From Chamaea fasciata (Eukaryota > Chordata > Aves > Passeriformes > Sylviidae), in contig JARCOQ010000003.1 in assembly GCA_029207755.1 (NCBI GenBank), positions 44,784,144 through 44,848,143 on the forward strand: 64,000 bases of DNA, written 5' to 3'. Positions within the stretch are counted from its first letter, which is position 1; the number at the start of each line of letters is the position of its first letter. This document shows, piece by piece, positions 38,901 through 53,900 of the stretch. Made by a program: the position numbers and the translations under genes. The notes below the pieces were generated by a model, which did not search any database, was not told the DNA's origin, and worked only from the letters and a program-made list of their open reading frames with translations.

Positions 38901-41900
38901 CGCTGCTACGAGGAGGGGCCATTGAGCAACCCGCCTCTTGAGCTAGATGCTAAAAGCAAAAAGCTGCACCCACGCATGTAAGGTATATTGAGATCAGCTT
39001 CTGACATCCTTACTCCCACTGAACAACCCTTTATTCTGTGACAATCCCACTGCTTCCAGCAGGGCTACTCATGAACTAAGGCCCTGTCAGTGTTTAAGCA
39101 AAGGTGGCAGAATCTGGCTGCCTGTGCTCCTGCCTAGCAGTGAATTGGTAAGCATTCTCCAAGCCTTAAAGTGTAGCTTTCATTCTATATAGCCTTTTTT
39201 TTTCTTTTTTTTTCTTTTTTTTCTTTTTTTTTTTTTTTTTTTTGGGTACTGTGTTTATTTTTTTTCCTTAATGGTCATTTTGCTCTGAAAATTTCAAAAC
39301 CTCTATCACCTGGGACAGGTTTATCAAATACAGAATCACAGTAACAGCTGTTTTGGTGATCTTGAATCTTGAGATCCTGTTCGATCTGCAGCAGGAGCAT
39401 TGCATTTGGTTTTACCTAAGTTGTCCATGGAGATTTTGCTGGGCAGTGGTCTTGTGTTGGTTTATGTGACAGGACTTTGTGACTTAAGAGGGATGAGACG
39501 ATAATTTTTGGGGAACCACTGGAGATGGTATTTAGGAACTTGATATTTGCTAGGTTTTATGAAACCAGAACAACTTGTTGCCCACTGGAAATTGCTTGCC
39601 TAGTGAAGTTCTTTGCAGAGGCTCTGAACTGTTCTGTTCAGTGCAACTCCTGAAAGGTGTCAAAATTACCGGTACAACGTGTGTAAGTGCTACTCACAAT
39701 CGGTGAGGGCTGTGGAATGGCCCTAGAGACGAGGATTACTTGTTTAGTTTCATTGAGGTCAGGAATCTGCTTCCTCCCTCCCTTCCAGAATAGGCAGGGT
39801 AGGCAGTAAATCTTGTACAAAAAATATCTGGGAAGTATTTTGAACCTCTTCACTTCACTGAAAGTGACAGCTATTCTATGCACAGCAGAAGTGCAGAACA
39901 TTTACAAGTCCCTTGTACCTTTCCTTTCAAAAGCAAGTAAATAGAACAACCTAAAACTTTTTCCTGAGCTCCTGTGAGATTTCATGATCCAGGAATTTGG
40001 AGAATGAATCACAAAACTCTTCAGTAAGGGATACTATCAGAGATGTTATCTATTTGAAAACAGTATCAATGGTTGCAGAATATTTTAAGGTACTTGTTTC
40101 CCCCAAGTTTTCAATTTTATTCTCAGTTTGCTGAAAAACTCAGTGTTCTCTGCTGCTTCAGCTATTGCTAAGCAGGCTGATGCATCACAAAAATAATTTC
40201 CATGTCAAGGCAGCTGTTTATGGTGAATAGGAGTTAAATGACAAGTTGTTCCAGGAGCTCTGGAACAAGCTGAGCCTGATTTTCTCCAGATCTATGTCTC
40301 ATGATTGACTCTCAGTTGTTCCCATAACTGGAGAATTTCTTAAAATATTTTGCTATGCAGACTCTCTCCTATTGCGTGATGTGTAGAATCATTATATAGG
40401 CTTCTCCTCACAGAGGACAGATATTAGATACATTTATAGAATTCTTTTTTTTCCTTTGAATCGTTGATTTTTAGAAGGGTGATAAAAGATCACATCTTTG
40501 ATACTTCAAGCATTTTGCCATCAGTTTTCTGAAGTATTTTAAGGTTAATAAAGGCCAGATAAAAGAGATTGACAGGCAGACACGTCTACAGTCACATTGT
40601 GATCATTTAAGTCCCGTTTCCTTGGGAAAGCATAATAGTCATAGCAAATATTATGCAAACATTACTAAAGGGCATGCAAAACCAAGGCAGATGGATAAGA
40701 TAGCGTAACTTGAGGAGAAAATGATTGGGAAGCAACCCAGAATAAGTCATACATCATGCAGTTTTTATAATACTAGTAGCCAGTGTGCTTTGTTGTTGGT
40801 TTAAATGAACATTTGTAAACTAAGTTTGTTTGGAAACCATGTTAGCTTATAAAAAAGCAGTGATACTTTCAAGTAATTTTTTAATAAGTAAGACACAAAA
40901 TATGGTAATATATTTTTGTATGATTTCTGACAGTGGTTGAACAACTATGACTGATGGCACCTAGCTATATTACAGAAAAATTGTCAGTATTTTATCTTCT
41001 CTGGTACAGCAAGCTAACTGCTGGGCCTGAGATATCTCTCTGTAAAAGCACATATTGTTGTACAGTGAAGAGACAGTCAGCAGAAGCCAAATAATACCTC
41101 TGAGTAAAATAATGAGTTTGGCTCTCAATGGCATCTTTTTGGCAATGTAACATAAATGTAAAAGCATATATCTAATTTCAGGCCAGGGTGCTATGGTACT
41201 ATGGTGGGTACTATGGTACTATGATGGGCTCTTTATGGGAACATTGGGTCTGGTGTGAGCTAGTCTGTGTGAGAGACATGCACTGTCAGGTCATGTAGGA
41301 GCCTATAATAATTTCCCTCTATGATTGTGTTGGCATTGATCCTTTTGTTAATATGGTATAAAGGACCTTATTCCTAAACCAGAGTAAGTGAAAATAATAG
41401 TCCAAAATAATTTGTATACCAGTGCATCTGATCACCTGCTGAGTGGTTCTAGTACTTTGGTTAGAGCTTGCCTGCCATGGGTAAGCAATCCATACAAATC
41501 CGTTATGTAATGCAACCTGTCTTGACATATCTTGTGGCCTATGAGACAGAATTGCTGTGACTCACAGTGTCTTTCTTTGCTGACATGCATACTATATTTG
41601 ATGCAATATTTTTTTGTTTTGCAGGTGATTTTCAAAGCTAAGTCAAAATATTCCCCTGAGCTACTGAAATACAGGTAAGAAATATGTAAACATTCAGCTG
41701 TGCTGTTTGAGAAACATATTTTCTAATTTGTGGCACCCATATTTCATCTGTTCATATTTGTATACCAGTGTTTTATGATGACGGTTCTGAAGCCACCTTC
41801 TTCCTATGACCTTTAGGAGACTGTGTCCTTTCCCAACACCAGGATCATTTTTAGACTGTCACATTTCAAAGGCAAATATTTCAAATGCAAGCAGAAAACA

Positions 41901-44900
41901 CCCGCCCTGGGGATTTGTTTACTGGTTCCTGACATTTGTATTACTAGGTACATTCAGATCCAGTGCTGAAAAAGCAGAGTGATGTTTTGGTTTTTTTTGA
42001 CACGAATGAGTGGGAGTGGGTATGTTTTAACCTGTGAGGTCAGTGGTAATAGAAGTCTTAAAAGTTTTGGAAAGATGACAAGTTGTGAAAGGAAAGAGCT
42101 AGGGAGAATGGATTCAATTTTGTGATGTGTTTGGGAGCTTATAGATAACCTCCCCAGACTCCATAGAGCTGAGGTTATGGTAGATTTGCATTCAGGGGGA
42201 GAGATTCATTTGGCATCTTGTTGTGGAGGAGAAGCTGTCAGGATGTACTTGAAAGAACCCCAAAGGGCAGTAATGTCCAGAAAGCTCAGGAAGAGCTCAA
42301 TAAATTAATGTTTGTTGTGGCAATTCTTAAAAGCCTTGGTTGGGCAATGCTGTTTAGAAGGAGGGGAGAGAGAGACAGATTGTCTCCATTCTAAAGAAAG
42401 AATTTACAATATGAATTCAGGATAGAAAAACAGAATAATTTTGATCTGCAATCTGACTTGTTACTTGCTGACTGTTAGGAGAACATAGAACTTTATCAAC
42501 AGGGCAGATATCACTGTCCTTGCTCTGGAAATTTGTTATCCTACTGGGTTTTCATACAGCTTGTAAGGCAATCTGTATCAAGTGCTTTGGGAACCATGTT
42601 TGCTGTAAGGGCAGTACAGTGAGAGCAGGCTTGAGGTAAGGAGGGCGTGGGAAATGCAGGGTGTGATGGCTGACTCAGGAATGTGGTCTCCAGGCTGAAC
42701 TGCAGCTTTGGACCCCCCTTTTACACTTTGGTTCCTGTGGGCAGAAAATCCAGGAGAATGGGCTGGCAGACAAGCAGAGCACACCCCAGGCAGGTCCCCT
42801 CAGAGCAGATGTGCCAGCTCCTCATGGGGCACACAGGCAAGAGAGACAAAGAGGATGGCTTTGCACAGAGCCAGGTCAGGGCACTGGAGGACTGTCTGTG
42901 GACAGGTTCCTACAAGGCTTTAGAGGTGAGAGCTAGAAGCTCTGAACCTCATCTCTTACTGATGCTTGTGGCAAGGCTTTACTTCTCAACACTGCTTGAA
43001 AATGTCTTTCTTGAAGCACAGGGAACTCGTGATATTTAGTCAATGCCTATGAAGTGACTACATTCTCAACATGCACGTAGCTTTTGGAATATTTGTGCTC
43101 CTAAACACAAATGTACTGTGGCTATAATTACTCATGCACAAACTACCCTCCTCACCACAGCTCCATGTCTGCCCTGACTCTTCCCTACTGGATTTCTAAT
43201 ACAAATCACCCCTGGATTTGGCCTGGCTTTTTCTTTCTTGTTCAGCTTTGTTGGTAAGGGTTTTCAGTTGTATTTTGTTTTAACATCTGGATCTCAGCAC
43301 GAATGCAGTTAGTCTGTCTGAAAGCTATATTAATAAAGCTGACCTCGTTTCCTATCTTACACAGGGCAATTAAAGTGATGTAATATGTGCACACCCACAG
43401 ATGAATTAATTGTAACAAGCTAGTGAAAGAACACAGACTCACGTGGCTTGTGTTGGAAAGGACCTTAAAGATCATCTAGTCCAACCCATGTCCCATGGGC
43501 AGGATCATTAGATTTCATTAAATCAGGTTGCTCAGATCCTGAGGGAGAGATGAATGATGAAAAGATGCAAGGATATTGACAGGTCTCGAATATGCACTTA
43601 CTGAATCTGATTTTTCTTTGTTACTGAATGTCCACTTTTTGATTTTCTCCCCCCATTTTCTTTAGTAAGGTAAAAGACCTTATTGCCTAGTATTGCCATT
43701 TTTGCAACAGTGATGGCAGCATAAATGGGGCTACTGAGAGGTAGGACTGCTGTCCGTGTACTGGCACAGGTCTCAGAAATCAGAATCATGTCCAATACAA
43801 AAAAAAAAAAAAAAAAAAAAGATAAAATCCTTTTGGGGATCCAGAATCTTAAGCAAACTTTATTCAGAACAGCCTTCACAATGTTAGTAAAAGAGCTCAA
43901 GGTGAAGTCTGTGCCAGCCCAATTTCATATTCAAACAGTCCTTCTGCCTGTCTCCCTTGACTTGGGGATTTCTTACTGTCACCGGGTTTGGAGGAGGCTT
44001 GCTGTGCTATGTGTACATGTCTTGTTACACACAAGCCTCAGACACTGCATACAAAATACAGTAGTTTCAAACAGATTTTCTTGTTAAACAAGGCAAATCT
44101 CACTGCATTTATCTGAGGTTTTATTTTCAGCTCAAAGAAAAACTTATGGGTGCATTCAGCCTGACACAGAAAGAACAGAACAGCCTGGCATGTGTCTTCC
44201 TCAGCCAAACCAGATTACACACGGCTCCTTTAAAGACTAGTCCCAAGGTGGGGATTAGGCTCAACAGGCCTTTGAACTTTCACTTGGGCTTTCACTGGTA
44301 CAATCTGGAAGCACCTCTCTTGCCCTGCTTTTCTGTTTGCTTTAAAACTCCATACACTTCTTCATGCCTTGTAGGTACCCTTGTAGTTGAATTGTAAAGA
44401 TACTTTCTGCCTTTAATCTGCTGAGACCCTAAAACTTCCCCTAGAGAGACAGCCTGCATCTCTATCAGTGCTTTTCCATAAATTCAGCAGCAATGCTTCT
44501 ATTGCACTGCAAATCAGGCAGCTTTTCCTCGGCCACCTCATGTTAATGAGGGGGCTGGAAGATCATTATGTGAGGAGCTGCACAGCTGAGTGGCCACGAC
44601 AGCTCACCCCGGCACATATGGGGCTGTGTGGGCACGAGAGTGTGACAGCGCCTTTTTGGTTTTTTTCTTGCTAAAGTCTGCAAAGGAGGAGCCTGGCCTG
44701 GAAGCCGCTCAGCCTTGCTGGTTGCAAGCCAGCTTGATGCTGCATGCCAGCATGCAGGCTGTGCTGCAGCAGGAGGTCCTTCTGGCTAAGGTGGGCAAGA
44801 GGAAGGCATATGCTTACCATCCCACAAGGCAGATGCAAGGGTGTGCCTTTCCTCTCAAGCCCCTTCAAGGGGACTAGAGATGGGACTTTGGGAGGAGAAG

Positions 44901-47900
44901 GAAAGGAAGATACATGACCACTCTTTAAAGACTTCTGAGGTACTAATAAGAGCTGTAAATGTACCACCATTACAGAGGAAACCGTGTGAGAGAGGAGCTT
45001 CAGGAGTGCAATGCTTCCAGCATTAGACTATGAGTTTTAAAGGAATTACCTCCAGCTGCTTATCCTTAAAACAGAGCCCTGCCCTGGAAAGTTAAGAATG
45101 AGCACAATCTTCCTGCTGAGAGGGAATTTCCGTGCCTGGCAAGGAAAAGACAGCATCCTTGCTCACTGCCAGATGTAGCTGGAAAGAAAGGCATTGATTC
45201 ACAAGCTTTTAGGCTTTCAGTTCTCCCTGTAACACAGTTAAAATATCTCATAGGTATATCTCCTTCTTTCCTGCCCTCTGAAAAAAAAGCCAGCTGTGCT
45301 TCAGCTTTGTAGCTGCATTGATGCTAACCCAAAAGAATATGAATGTGTGAAAGGAAAACATCCCCACTGGGTAAGGTATTGTTAAACAATCAGAACTAGA
45401 GTCCTCAGGGACAGTCTGTATGCTTATTGTCAGCCAAATCCAAAGTTCCCAACAGGCCTGATAATCTGTGGCCAAAACCTCTTGTTCAGTGACTGCAGAT
45501 TATGAATCTTATTAGTAATTGCCTGGGTCAGCAATGATAATGAACCAAGCAAATACTTCAAATGGAAACATGCTTTTTTTTTTTTTTTTTTTTTTTTTTT
45601 CCAATGCAAAGCCCCACAGGTTTGTGCAGGCATGAGGGGGAATTAGAAACAATAATAATAATAATTAAAAAATTACATACCATGTAATACCTTGATTACA
45701 TGGTATGCTTATATTGTAGGTAACAGTGCTGGTTAGGTTGGAAAAGAACCAGATGGATAAAAACAGTCCAGCTCCTGAGCTTTTGTCTGACACATTTTGG
45801 TTCCAGGTCTGCTTCTGTGGTAGTGAAAACACACCTTTTTTCTGGCCTAGATGGCAAGATGCCAACCCAGAATCAATATGCATAGTTAAATTTCTTGATG
45901 TTTCTTTCAAGAGGTTGGCCATGACCAAATTGTTTAGGAAAAGACAGAGATGGGAGCAAGGGAACCAGTAACTTGGAGATTTTTCCTGCTGTTAGACACT
46001 TCCCTAATTTGATATCTGATGGCAAACATTAACAGCCAGTGATGCTTTATATGGCAGTGGTGGTATAGTAAAACCAGGGTCAAAACCAGTCCATTCCAGG
46101 AAGCTCAGCCTTTGGAGAGGTTTCTTCTGGGAATGAGTAGGCAGAGGGTTTGTGCTGTGTATGAAGTGCACGATCTAAGAAGGTACATGCATTTTTAAAG
46201 TAGTTTTTGGGAACTGTGCTGTTGTATTTCTGCTGCAGTCTTCCATATTTTGCTGCTTGATATTATTTACTTACAGCTTGTTGTGTAACTGTAAAAACAG
46301 GTTTGAAACGAGCTGGGTTAATCTCTCCAGCAATCTGGAGCACTTTGATTTTGGCTCAGGCAGCTGCTTACTCTGTCAGCTGTGGCAGCCCAACACAGGC
46401 AGATTTCATTTCTCAGAGTGCAACTTCCATCTCATGATTGACACCTGCTGAACAATGTTGCTAAAACTGTTTTCTTCTCACTCTCCCAGGTTGCCCCTCT
46501 ACCTGGCTTCTCTTTTCATAAGTCTCCTCTTCCTCTTGGTGAATTTAACATGTGCAGTATTGGTGAGGACACAGAATTCAGAGAGAAAAATCATTGTCTC
46601 TGTCCGGGTGGCAATTAATGACACATTGTTTGTGCTGTGCGCTGTTTCACTCTCCATCTGCCTGTATAAGATCTCCAAGATGTCTTTAGCCAACATTTAC
46701 TTGGAGTCCAAGGTAAGGTACATTTTCAGTTCTTTTCAAGTACCTTTGGAGATACAAGGGCAGTGCAAGGCAAAAAGCCAGTAAGCCTGAGAGCTGGAGG
46801 CCTTAAACTTGACAGCCTGCACTTGGCCGGCCATGGTGTTCAGTACATGAATTAAGTAATAAATGGTAGCAGGGGAGCTTTTGGTTAAAACCAGTGATCA
46901 CAAATATGCATTTTTGAGGCAGATTTTGCATAGCTTTCTGGCTGGAGTTTCTCCCAGCTCTTTTTCAAGCAGACACTGCTTTCTCTGGGTCCCTTGTCTG
47001 GAGACCACTTCATTTCAGCAACATTTTAGCAACACAGAAGAAGCCTCTGCTTAAAAATCCTTCAGCTTGTCAAATCATTGACTAAGTTAACTGTTTAAGG
47101 TAGCAGCATCCTGAAGATAAGCCAGACAGAGAAATATGAATCTCCCTTTATACATTTGTATATTCTTATATAAATTCCTATAGATAATGAGAATGTGTTT
47201 TAAAAGACATTATATCATAACTTAGTCAACTGGGAAAAGGGTTAAAAAGTGTCTCCTATTAGTCTACAGGATGTTCTTTAAAGAAATATTGTTAGGTTTA
47301 TATTTTTGGACACATTCAGTGGTCAAGGAGCTGGATGGCATTGCATAAGCATGCAGTGAAGTGAAAAATCGGTGAAAATGTTTTGTATCTATAAATAACG
47401 AAACAGGGCTTTCAAAAGTCCTTGCATTTACAAAAGGCAGTTAAATCTTAAATTATCAGTTTAACCAATAACACTTTGCTCTTACCACAACAAATCCTTT
47501 AAAAATCTAAGGTTCAGCTGCTATTTAGAAAAACCTTATCACAGAATTCCTCTCTACATTTACTTAATCAGAAGAAATAAGTACATTTCCTGTTTAATCA
47601 AATCTGGCCGTGCTGCACAACAACTAAAAGTTCAGGGCTGAATAGAAGATTTAAAAACACAGCTCAGTTTTGTTTCTTTCAAGCCTGTCATTTGCTGACC
47701 AAAGGGCACTAGCAATGGATTATTTTTATTAGTAAGATAAGTTTTTCTTGAGCTACAAATCACAGGAGCAAAAATCTCTGTAACAAAGCAGCGTTAACCT
47801 AAAGGAGGCTTTGGTTCTGGTTTTGGTTTTGTTGTGTTTTCTCCTCCTGCAAGAAACCCAACCTTCTTTACTCCAAACTATTTCACCAAAAACCCAAAAA

Positions 47901-50900
47901 TCTGTAACATTACTGCAGACAGGAAAGGACACAACACTTAGCTGATGAAAGTTTGACTGTGGAAATGAGAGTTAAAGAGTGCTTTGCTCCTCCTTTTTGC
48001 TGACCTGAAATGGGAGTTCCTCTGAGGATTTCCAGTAGAGTTTGACTGCACATACTTTAGGGATACAGATGACTGAAACTGGCAGTCAATGAAACATCCT
48101 GGTTTTATCTGCTACTGTTATGCCAAAAAAATATCTAGAGAACAAAAATCCATTCTCTGCAGTGGTATGCCAAATAGTGTTGGAGATAGTGCATGCTCTG
48201 TGGTGCATGTAGGTAGGCATCAGTACTGGCAGCCTTTTATTTGCATTTGCTGGCATGTATCTTCCAACCACATGTGAAAACACATTCATCTCCACGCCCT
48301 GGCGTAGGGAACCATCCTGGTGCTCTGTACCAGGACTGTGCCAGCACCAAGGACATGCACAGCCCTGTCCCTAGGTGCTGACTTGGGCCAGTTCTGTGCT
48401 GGCCAAGTGCATCATGTGGTGGGACACTCTACCAGCTTGGCGCTCCCCTTCTTTTCTGCAGGGGCCTGTGACTGAAAAAGGATTCCTCAGGATTTACTTT
48501 CACTGCTGCCCTCTCCCTTCACTGGCCCACTAAGTGTATTTGACTGGAAGCAAAACCAGGACACTTTTATCACCTTTATTGTATTTGGTGGGATAGAAGT
48601 TTGTTAAATCTCTACACATTTAACTATTAACTGTTAAAGAATGACAGCTATGTAGGGAAATCTATACAGGGAAATACCAACCCCGTTCTGCTCTTTGCTT
48701 CTGCTATCTGCAATCTGTAAATGCCACGGAGCGGGGGTATGGTATGTGCCAGTCAGCAGCTTCTCTCTGCTCTCTCCCTCGGTTTCCATGGCAGCACCAC
48801 TGAGTGCTTGTTAGTATCGAGGGAGAACAGAGAAGTGCCTAGCAAACGTTTCCTCTTTAAAGCATTTCCTGCTTGCTGGTATTGCCACAGCTTTCCCTAC
48901 TGCCTGCTATGGATCTGGCTTCAATTCCTGAGTAGCTGCAGTCTCTTGACTCACTCCTGACATGGCTGCAGGTTATGGCCAGGTGAATGGTGGTGTTTCC
49001 AGGCTGTTATAAGCTGTAATTCAGACACATTGACTGCGCTGGGTATTTTTGGAGCCTGGATGTTCACTGAACCAATTTAATTTTGCTGGGAAGACAGGCT
49101 CGTTTTCTGCAAGCTTTTTTTTTAAATACTCCCTGAGCTCCTCTTATTCATGATCACTGGGGAGGGCAGACTGAGGAGCTGGGTCAATAAAGCTGCAGGG
49201 TCAATAGCTAACAGCGTGGGTGAGCAGCACTGGAGCCCTGGTTATCTCCTGAAGTCCAGGAATTCAGGACATGGTGGTTTGGTGACTTCCCCTGATACTT
49301 ACTTGGCCCTTCTGCTTTGTCTGCTCTGCCGGCCACAGTGCTTTGAAGCTCTGCCCCTCAGCCGTAAACGTGGCAGCAGAGTGTGTGAGCAGAGGCAATA
49401 GGATGCAGACTTTCCAGTCTCCTGCACTGGTTTAAAAGGCCCCGTGGCAGGGAGGAGCAGCTTCTCTCTTGGCCTATCTCTGTCATATAGATGAAAGGAA
49501 CCCATCCTCCTGGTGTGGGTCTCTGCCAGGAGTGAGAGAGGTCAGGGCTAGAGAAGCAAATGACTGCAAGGCAACTCACCCCTAAATGCACACAGCACTT
49601 TAACCCATCTTCCTTCCTTTGGCTGTGCAAAGCACTATTTCAGAGCCAACTACAAAGAATTTACTCTGAGTTTCTATCAAAGCCAGTCCCATTTTTGTAC
49701 ATCTGCCTGCCTCTCAGATCAGACTCACACGGATCCCTGCAGTCGTGGCTCCTGGATTCCTTCCTTCCATCCTTTCTTCCTGCTACAACTCCTGTGCTGG
49801 TGTCTCAGCTCCTGAGAGTGACCCTGCTCACTTGACATAGTGGTCAGGCACTTACTCCCTCTCACTGCATCCGGCTCTTTCTAGGGCTTAGGAACTGCTG
49901 CAGTTTCACACTTGCAGTCCCATTCCTCTCCTTGTGCCCAAGCTGCTAGTCAGACTGCCCTGCCATGGTCACTCTGCCCATGGGCTGTGCTTCCACTTTG
50001 TCTCCTCTGTGTTGACATTAGCTAAGGCAGGATGTTCTGTTCCTGTCTGTGCTGTGTTTAACTGCTGGCTGTTATGACCTGCTCCGTACTTATGAAATGG
50101 GTGCAAAGCAAGCAATTGTAAAAAGATGCAAGGTTGCATCATGCTAGCCAGCATCTGATACAGGATGCTCTGTAGCTAATGCCGAGCTGAAGGCTGAGTT
50201 CTGTCACTCCACCTCATACCAAATGTGGGTATGTTACCTGTTCTCACTGCTCTGAAAATAGCACTTGTTCAGTAAAATGTAAAAATTAGTCACAGCCCAT
50301 CTTGGTGTGGGCTGGAACTGCTACCATTGCCTGGAAACCACTGTGCTGATAAGATACAGGAATATACATAGAATAGGATATATTGGCCAGAGAAAGAAAG
50401 ACAAAAAGTCAATTTCATGAGACAGAGTAGCATGACAACTCTCGAAGTCCATGCAAAGCAAAGTTGTTCTCAACTTCCCTTATGAATAATAACCTGTGCT
50501 TAAATCTCTTCCAGGGGTCTTCTGTCTGTCAGGTGACAAGTATAGGAGTGACTGTTATACTGCTTTATACCTCACGAGCCTGTTACAACTTGTTCATCTT
50601 ATCGTTTTCCCAAACCAAGAAAGTCAACTCTTTTGATTATGATTGGTACAACGTGTCAGATCAGGCAAGTATGAAAATATTGGCTAATGAAGAAACCTCA
50701 TTCTCTATCTGATGATTGACTTTCTAAATGCTATCATAAGAGGAATAAGTATATTCAAACCATATTTTTTTTTATTCAATGCACGAAGATTGTTTTGCTC
50801 CAGGAATACAAATTTCTGATAATTTTGACATAAGGATAAAAACTCCAGTTCTGTACTAAAAAAAGAGAAAAGTAACCAGAAGACAAATAATTTTCAAAAA

Positions 50901-53900
50901 TCAATCTTTTATTTACCTTGATTTTATTGTCAAAAGAAAGAGCACCTTTTATTAAAAGAGACAGGTGTTTTGTCCATTGTAAAGAATGTATTGTCCTTAG
51001 AGAAGCAGAAAAACGGTACTTAATTCCACTGAAATGCTCAGTTCTAAGACATCATAACATCTCCCACTGCCATCCAGGGCTCTGGGGTTATTTACTTTAA
51101 TTCTGGCATTAGCATGATGATTTCTGTAGTTTGAGGATAAAGCTACGACTCTTCCCAACCTTTAATTGCCAGTGACAATTTACATTGAAAACTAACGGCA
51201 ATAAAAACACTAAAGGAAATAGCAGGGAATTCTTTGTTGAATTTTAATAAATTTCAGCATCTAGCTCCTTTCTCTGCTTTGAAGAATGTATTTAAGTCCC
51301 AATATTTTCCCAGCTCTATCAAGGCTAGGCAAAATGGGAGGCCTGGGTCTGGATTATGAGTATTTTCTGTTTGGCCTCAAAATCCCATGTCTCCCCTGCA
51401 ATCAGCAAACACCTGCAGACCCAAAGCAGTGCTCCCAGCCACACAAGGACCTTCTATTGCCAGGGTGGCCAAGGAAACCTGCAGCCATTAACAAGTTTCT
51501 GTTGAGCAATACATAAATCTCTAATTGAGAAGTAGGTAAAGAGTAGGATAGGATTGCCCTGAGGACCTTGTTATCAGTTAGTAGAGTAGGGTCTGTCAAG
51601 GGACTTCTAATCAGCCCTGCTGCAGTGCAGAGAAGAGAGTTGCAGGTGTTGCCAGTGGAATTAGAACACTCAGGAAGGACATTAAGCTCTGACATGTCTC
51701 CTGAATGAAGCATTTTGCTTCTTGTTAAGCCCTGAGGAGCTGTTGCTTCTCCTGCTGGCCCCTTGCAGGGGACAATTCTTGCTCTGACTCCTACAGTCTG
51801 GAATAACAGGGGCTGGTATGGCCAAACTGCTTGGTCCTGTTTGCCCTCTGGAGGCAGAGGTTGTTCACTGGGAGCTCACTGGAATGCTTTTTAGCCCTTG
51901 AGTTGCTACTACATCTTTTAAACATCTGTTCTGCCTTATGACATTAGGGTTGCATGGATTTTGGGGTGAGTTATTTGAACTATATGTAGAGGGCCTGGAA
52001 CTAAGGAGTGAGTACTCAATTTGGTACCAGAATCAGAAGTCACTTTTAAAATTACAGCCCAATAAATTACTGTAGTATTCCCTCAGGTAACTGGTCTGAA
52101 ATACCCTTTTTTCTGCTGTACAAAACACATGAAAGGACAGGATTTGCCCTCTGTAGCCATGGGCAATGGTGGAGATCTAGAGAGAAGATCACAGCTAGTG
52201 CTGCAGTGACAGCAGGGTTATTCAGCCTTAAAGTGTGCACCAATTCAAACAGACCCAAGCCTTTTCCTTTTTAAAAGCAATGCCCTTGACCACTGATTGT
52301 TCCTTTACAATTATTCCCAGCAGGAAAAGGACTAGAAAACTAGTTTCTCATTACCTGAATTTGATCACTTCATCAAGTGATTGCTTGCCAGGCTTTTAAG
52401 CTGGGAAGATCCCTGCATTAAACTGATATTTCTAAAGGAAAGACAGCAGGAGGAGGAAAGGGAAATCATGTACCGAAGACAGCATATTGATTTTTTTAGT
52501 ATGCCTTAATCATTAGCCAGGTTAGTGTGGCTCTACTGAATGGAATTTCTGGCATTGCCTCCTGCACCTTTAAATGAGCTTCCATCTTTATTTTTAAACA
52601 CTTCACTCTTTTACTTTTCAACAGGCAGATCTGAAATGTCAACTGGGAGATGCAGGTTACATAGTGTTTGGAGTGATCCTTTTCATCTGGGAGCTCTTGC
52701 CTACTTCCTTGGTTGTGTATTTCTTCCGTGTCCGAAACCCTACAAAAGATCTAGTAAGTAGAATTTGTTAGTGTATTTGCTAGTGTAAAGTCCAGGCAGG
52801 TATGAAGGGTTCAGCTGCTGAGAGATCTTTTGCTTCTATACATTTTGACTTCTCTTTTTCAATGCGTCCTCGGCAGAATAAAAGCAACCTAAATTTCCCA
52901 CTTCTTTATATTATCCTCTTGAAAGAAACCCATCAGGTTTATCCAGAAGGAAGGCCAGGAGTATCTCAGGCAGTTTATCTTAAAAATCAGGAACTTTCTT
53001 AAGGGTAGGGACAACTTCCCTTTGAGATAATACAGCACTTTATTAGAATCAGTGGAAAAGGAGTTTGTTTTCCAAACTTGGCATCTTTCATCACATAGCA
53101 GTGGAAATGATTGTGTGCCAACTGTTCAACAAGGTTATGAAATAATAGATTGAATTTTTTCAGCCCTGTACCCACTGAATTTTTTCCAAGTCAAAGACCA
53201 GTGGCCATAATAAGCACTTGCTGACTCGTTGGCTATTTCAGAATTCCAGAATTCCCAGTAAACGTCCTTAATATCTAGGTAGTTCATGGATGGACAAGCA
53301 TTTTTTATATAGCTGTAGGCAGTGTCTCCAGGTTAGCTGGTTGACAGGCACACAGAAAATACCAGCCCTCATTAGGATTACTGAGGTAATGTCTCTGTTT
53401 CTGTAGGCCAAATGAAACCAAAGCTAATATTACTCAAAAGGGATGTGAATGGTAAATACACAAGTAAGAGAAGCAAATAATAGAATAACTTTCTAGACAA
53501 GGTGATGGGTTTTATTCTTATATGCGCATTTCAGAGACAATGATAAAGCCAAGATGAACAAGGAAGTAATACCTGATGTTGCATGAAGAAACCCCATGGA
53601 TCCCAGTGCCCATGACCAAAAATACCTCAGCCTCACTCCTGCTTAGGAGTTAACCAGGACAACTGCAGAGAGAAGAAATGTTTTTTAGTGCAGACCAGAG
53701 GTCCTACTCTTCTAAAACGTGACCACAGAGAGATCTCATTTCATTTAAAGTGGGCTTAGTAAGGCTAGACCTGATGGCCAAATTTGGATAGTGTGGGGGA
53801 GATTCACAGAGAAGGAAAATAAGGGAACTGGTCTAATCACTCATTTCAAAAAACTGATCCCATGAAGGCTTGCAATCCTAATCAAACAAGAGCTCAAATG

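Larger units (their letters stand above)
32947..41624 (+). other. GPR137B: GPR137B intron 1 (of the conserved coding part)
   Basis: An 8.7-kb GT-AG intron. It contains a long T-rich tract at 39.2 kb and a 20-bp tandem duplication at 41.19 kb. No exon or RNA gene recognised. Confidence 0.85.
41675..46489 (+). other. GPR137B: GPR137B intron 2
   Basis: A 4.8-kb GT-AG intron with a CR1 fragment at 43.43 kb, a 22-base A run at 43.80 kb, a 27-base T run at 45.57 kb, an AAT repeat and a perfect inverted repeat at 45.68 kb. No exon seen. Confidence 0.85.

Noticed and set aside
43799..45600. Processed pseudogene bracketed by A22 and T27 runs
   Set aside because: No reading frame or known transcript can be recognised beside either run, so they are taken as simple homopolymers.
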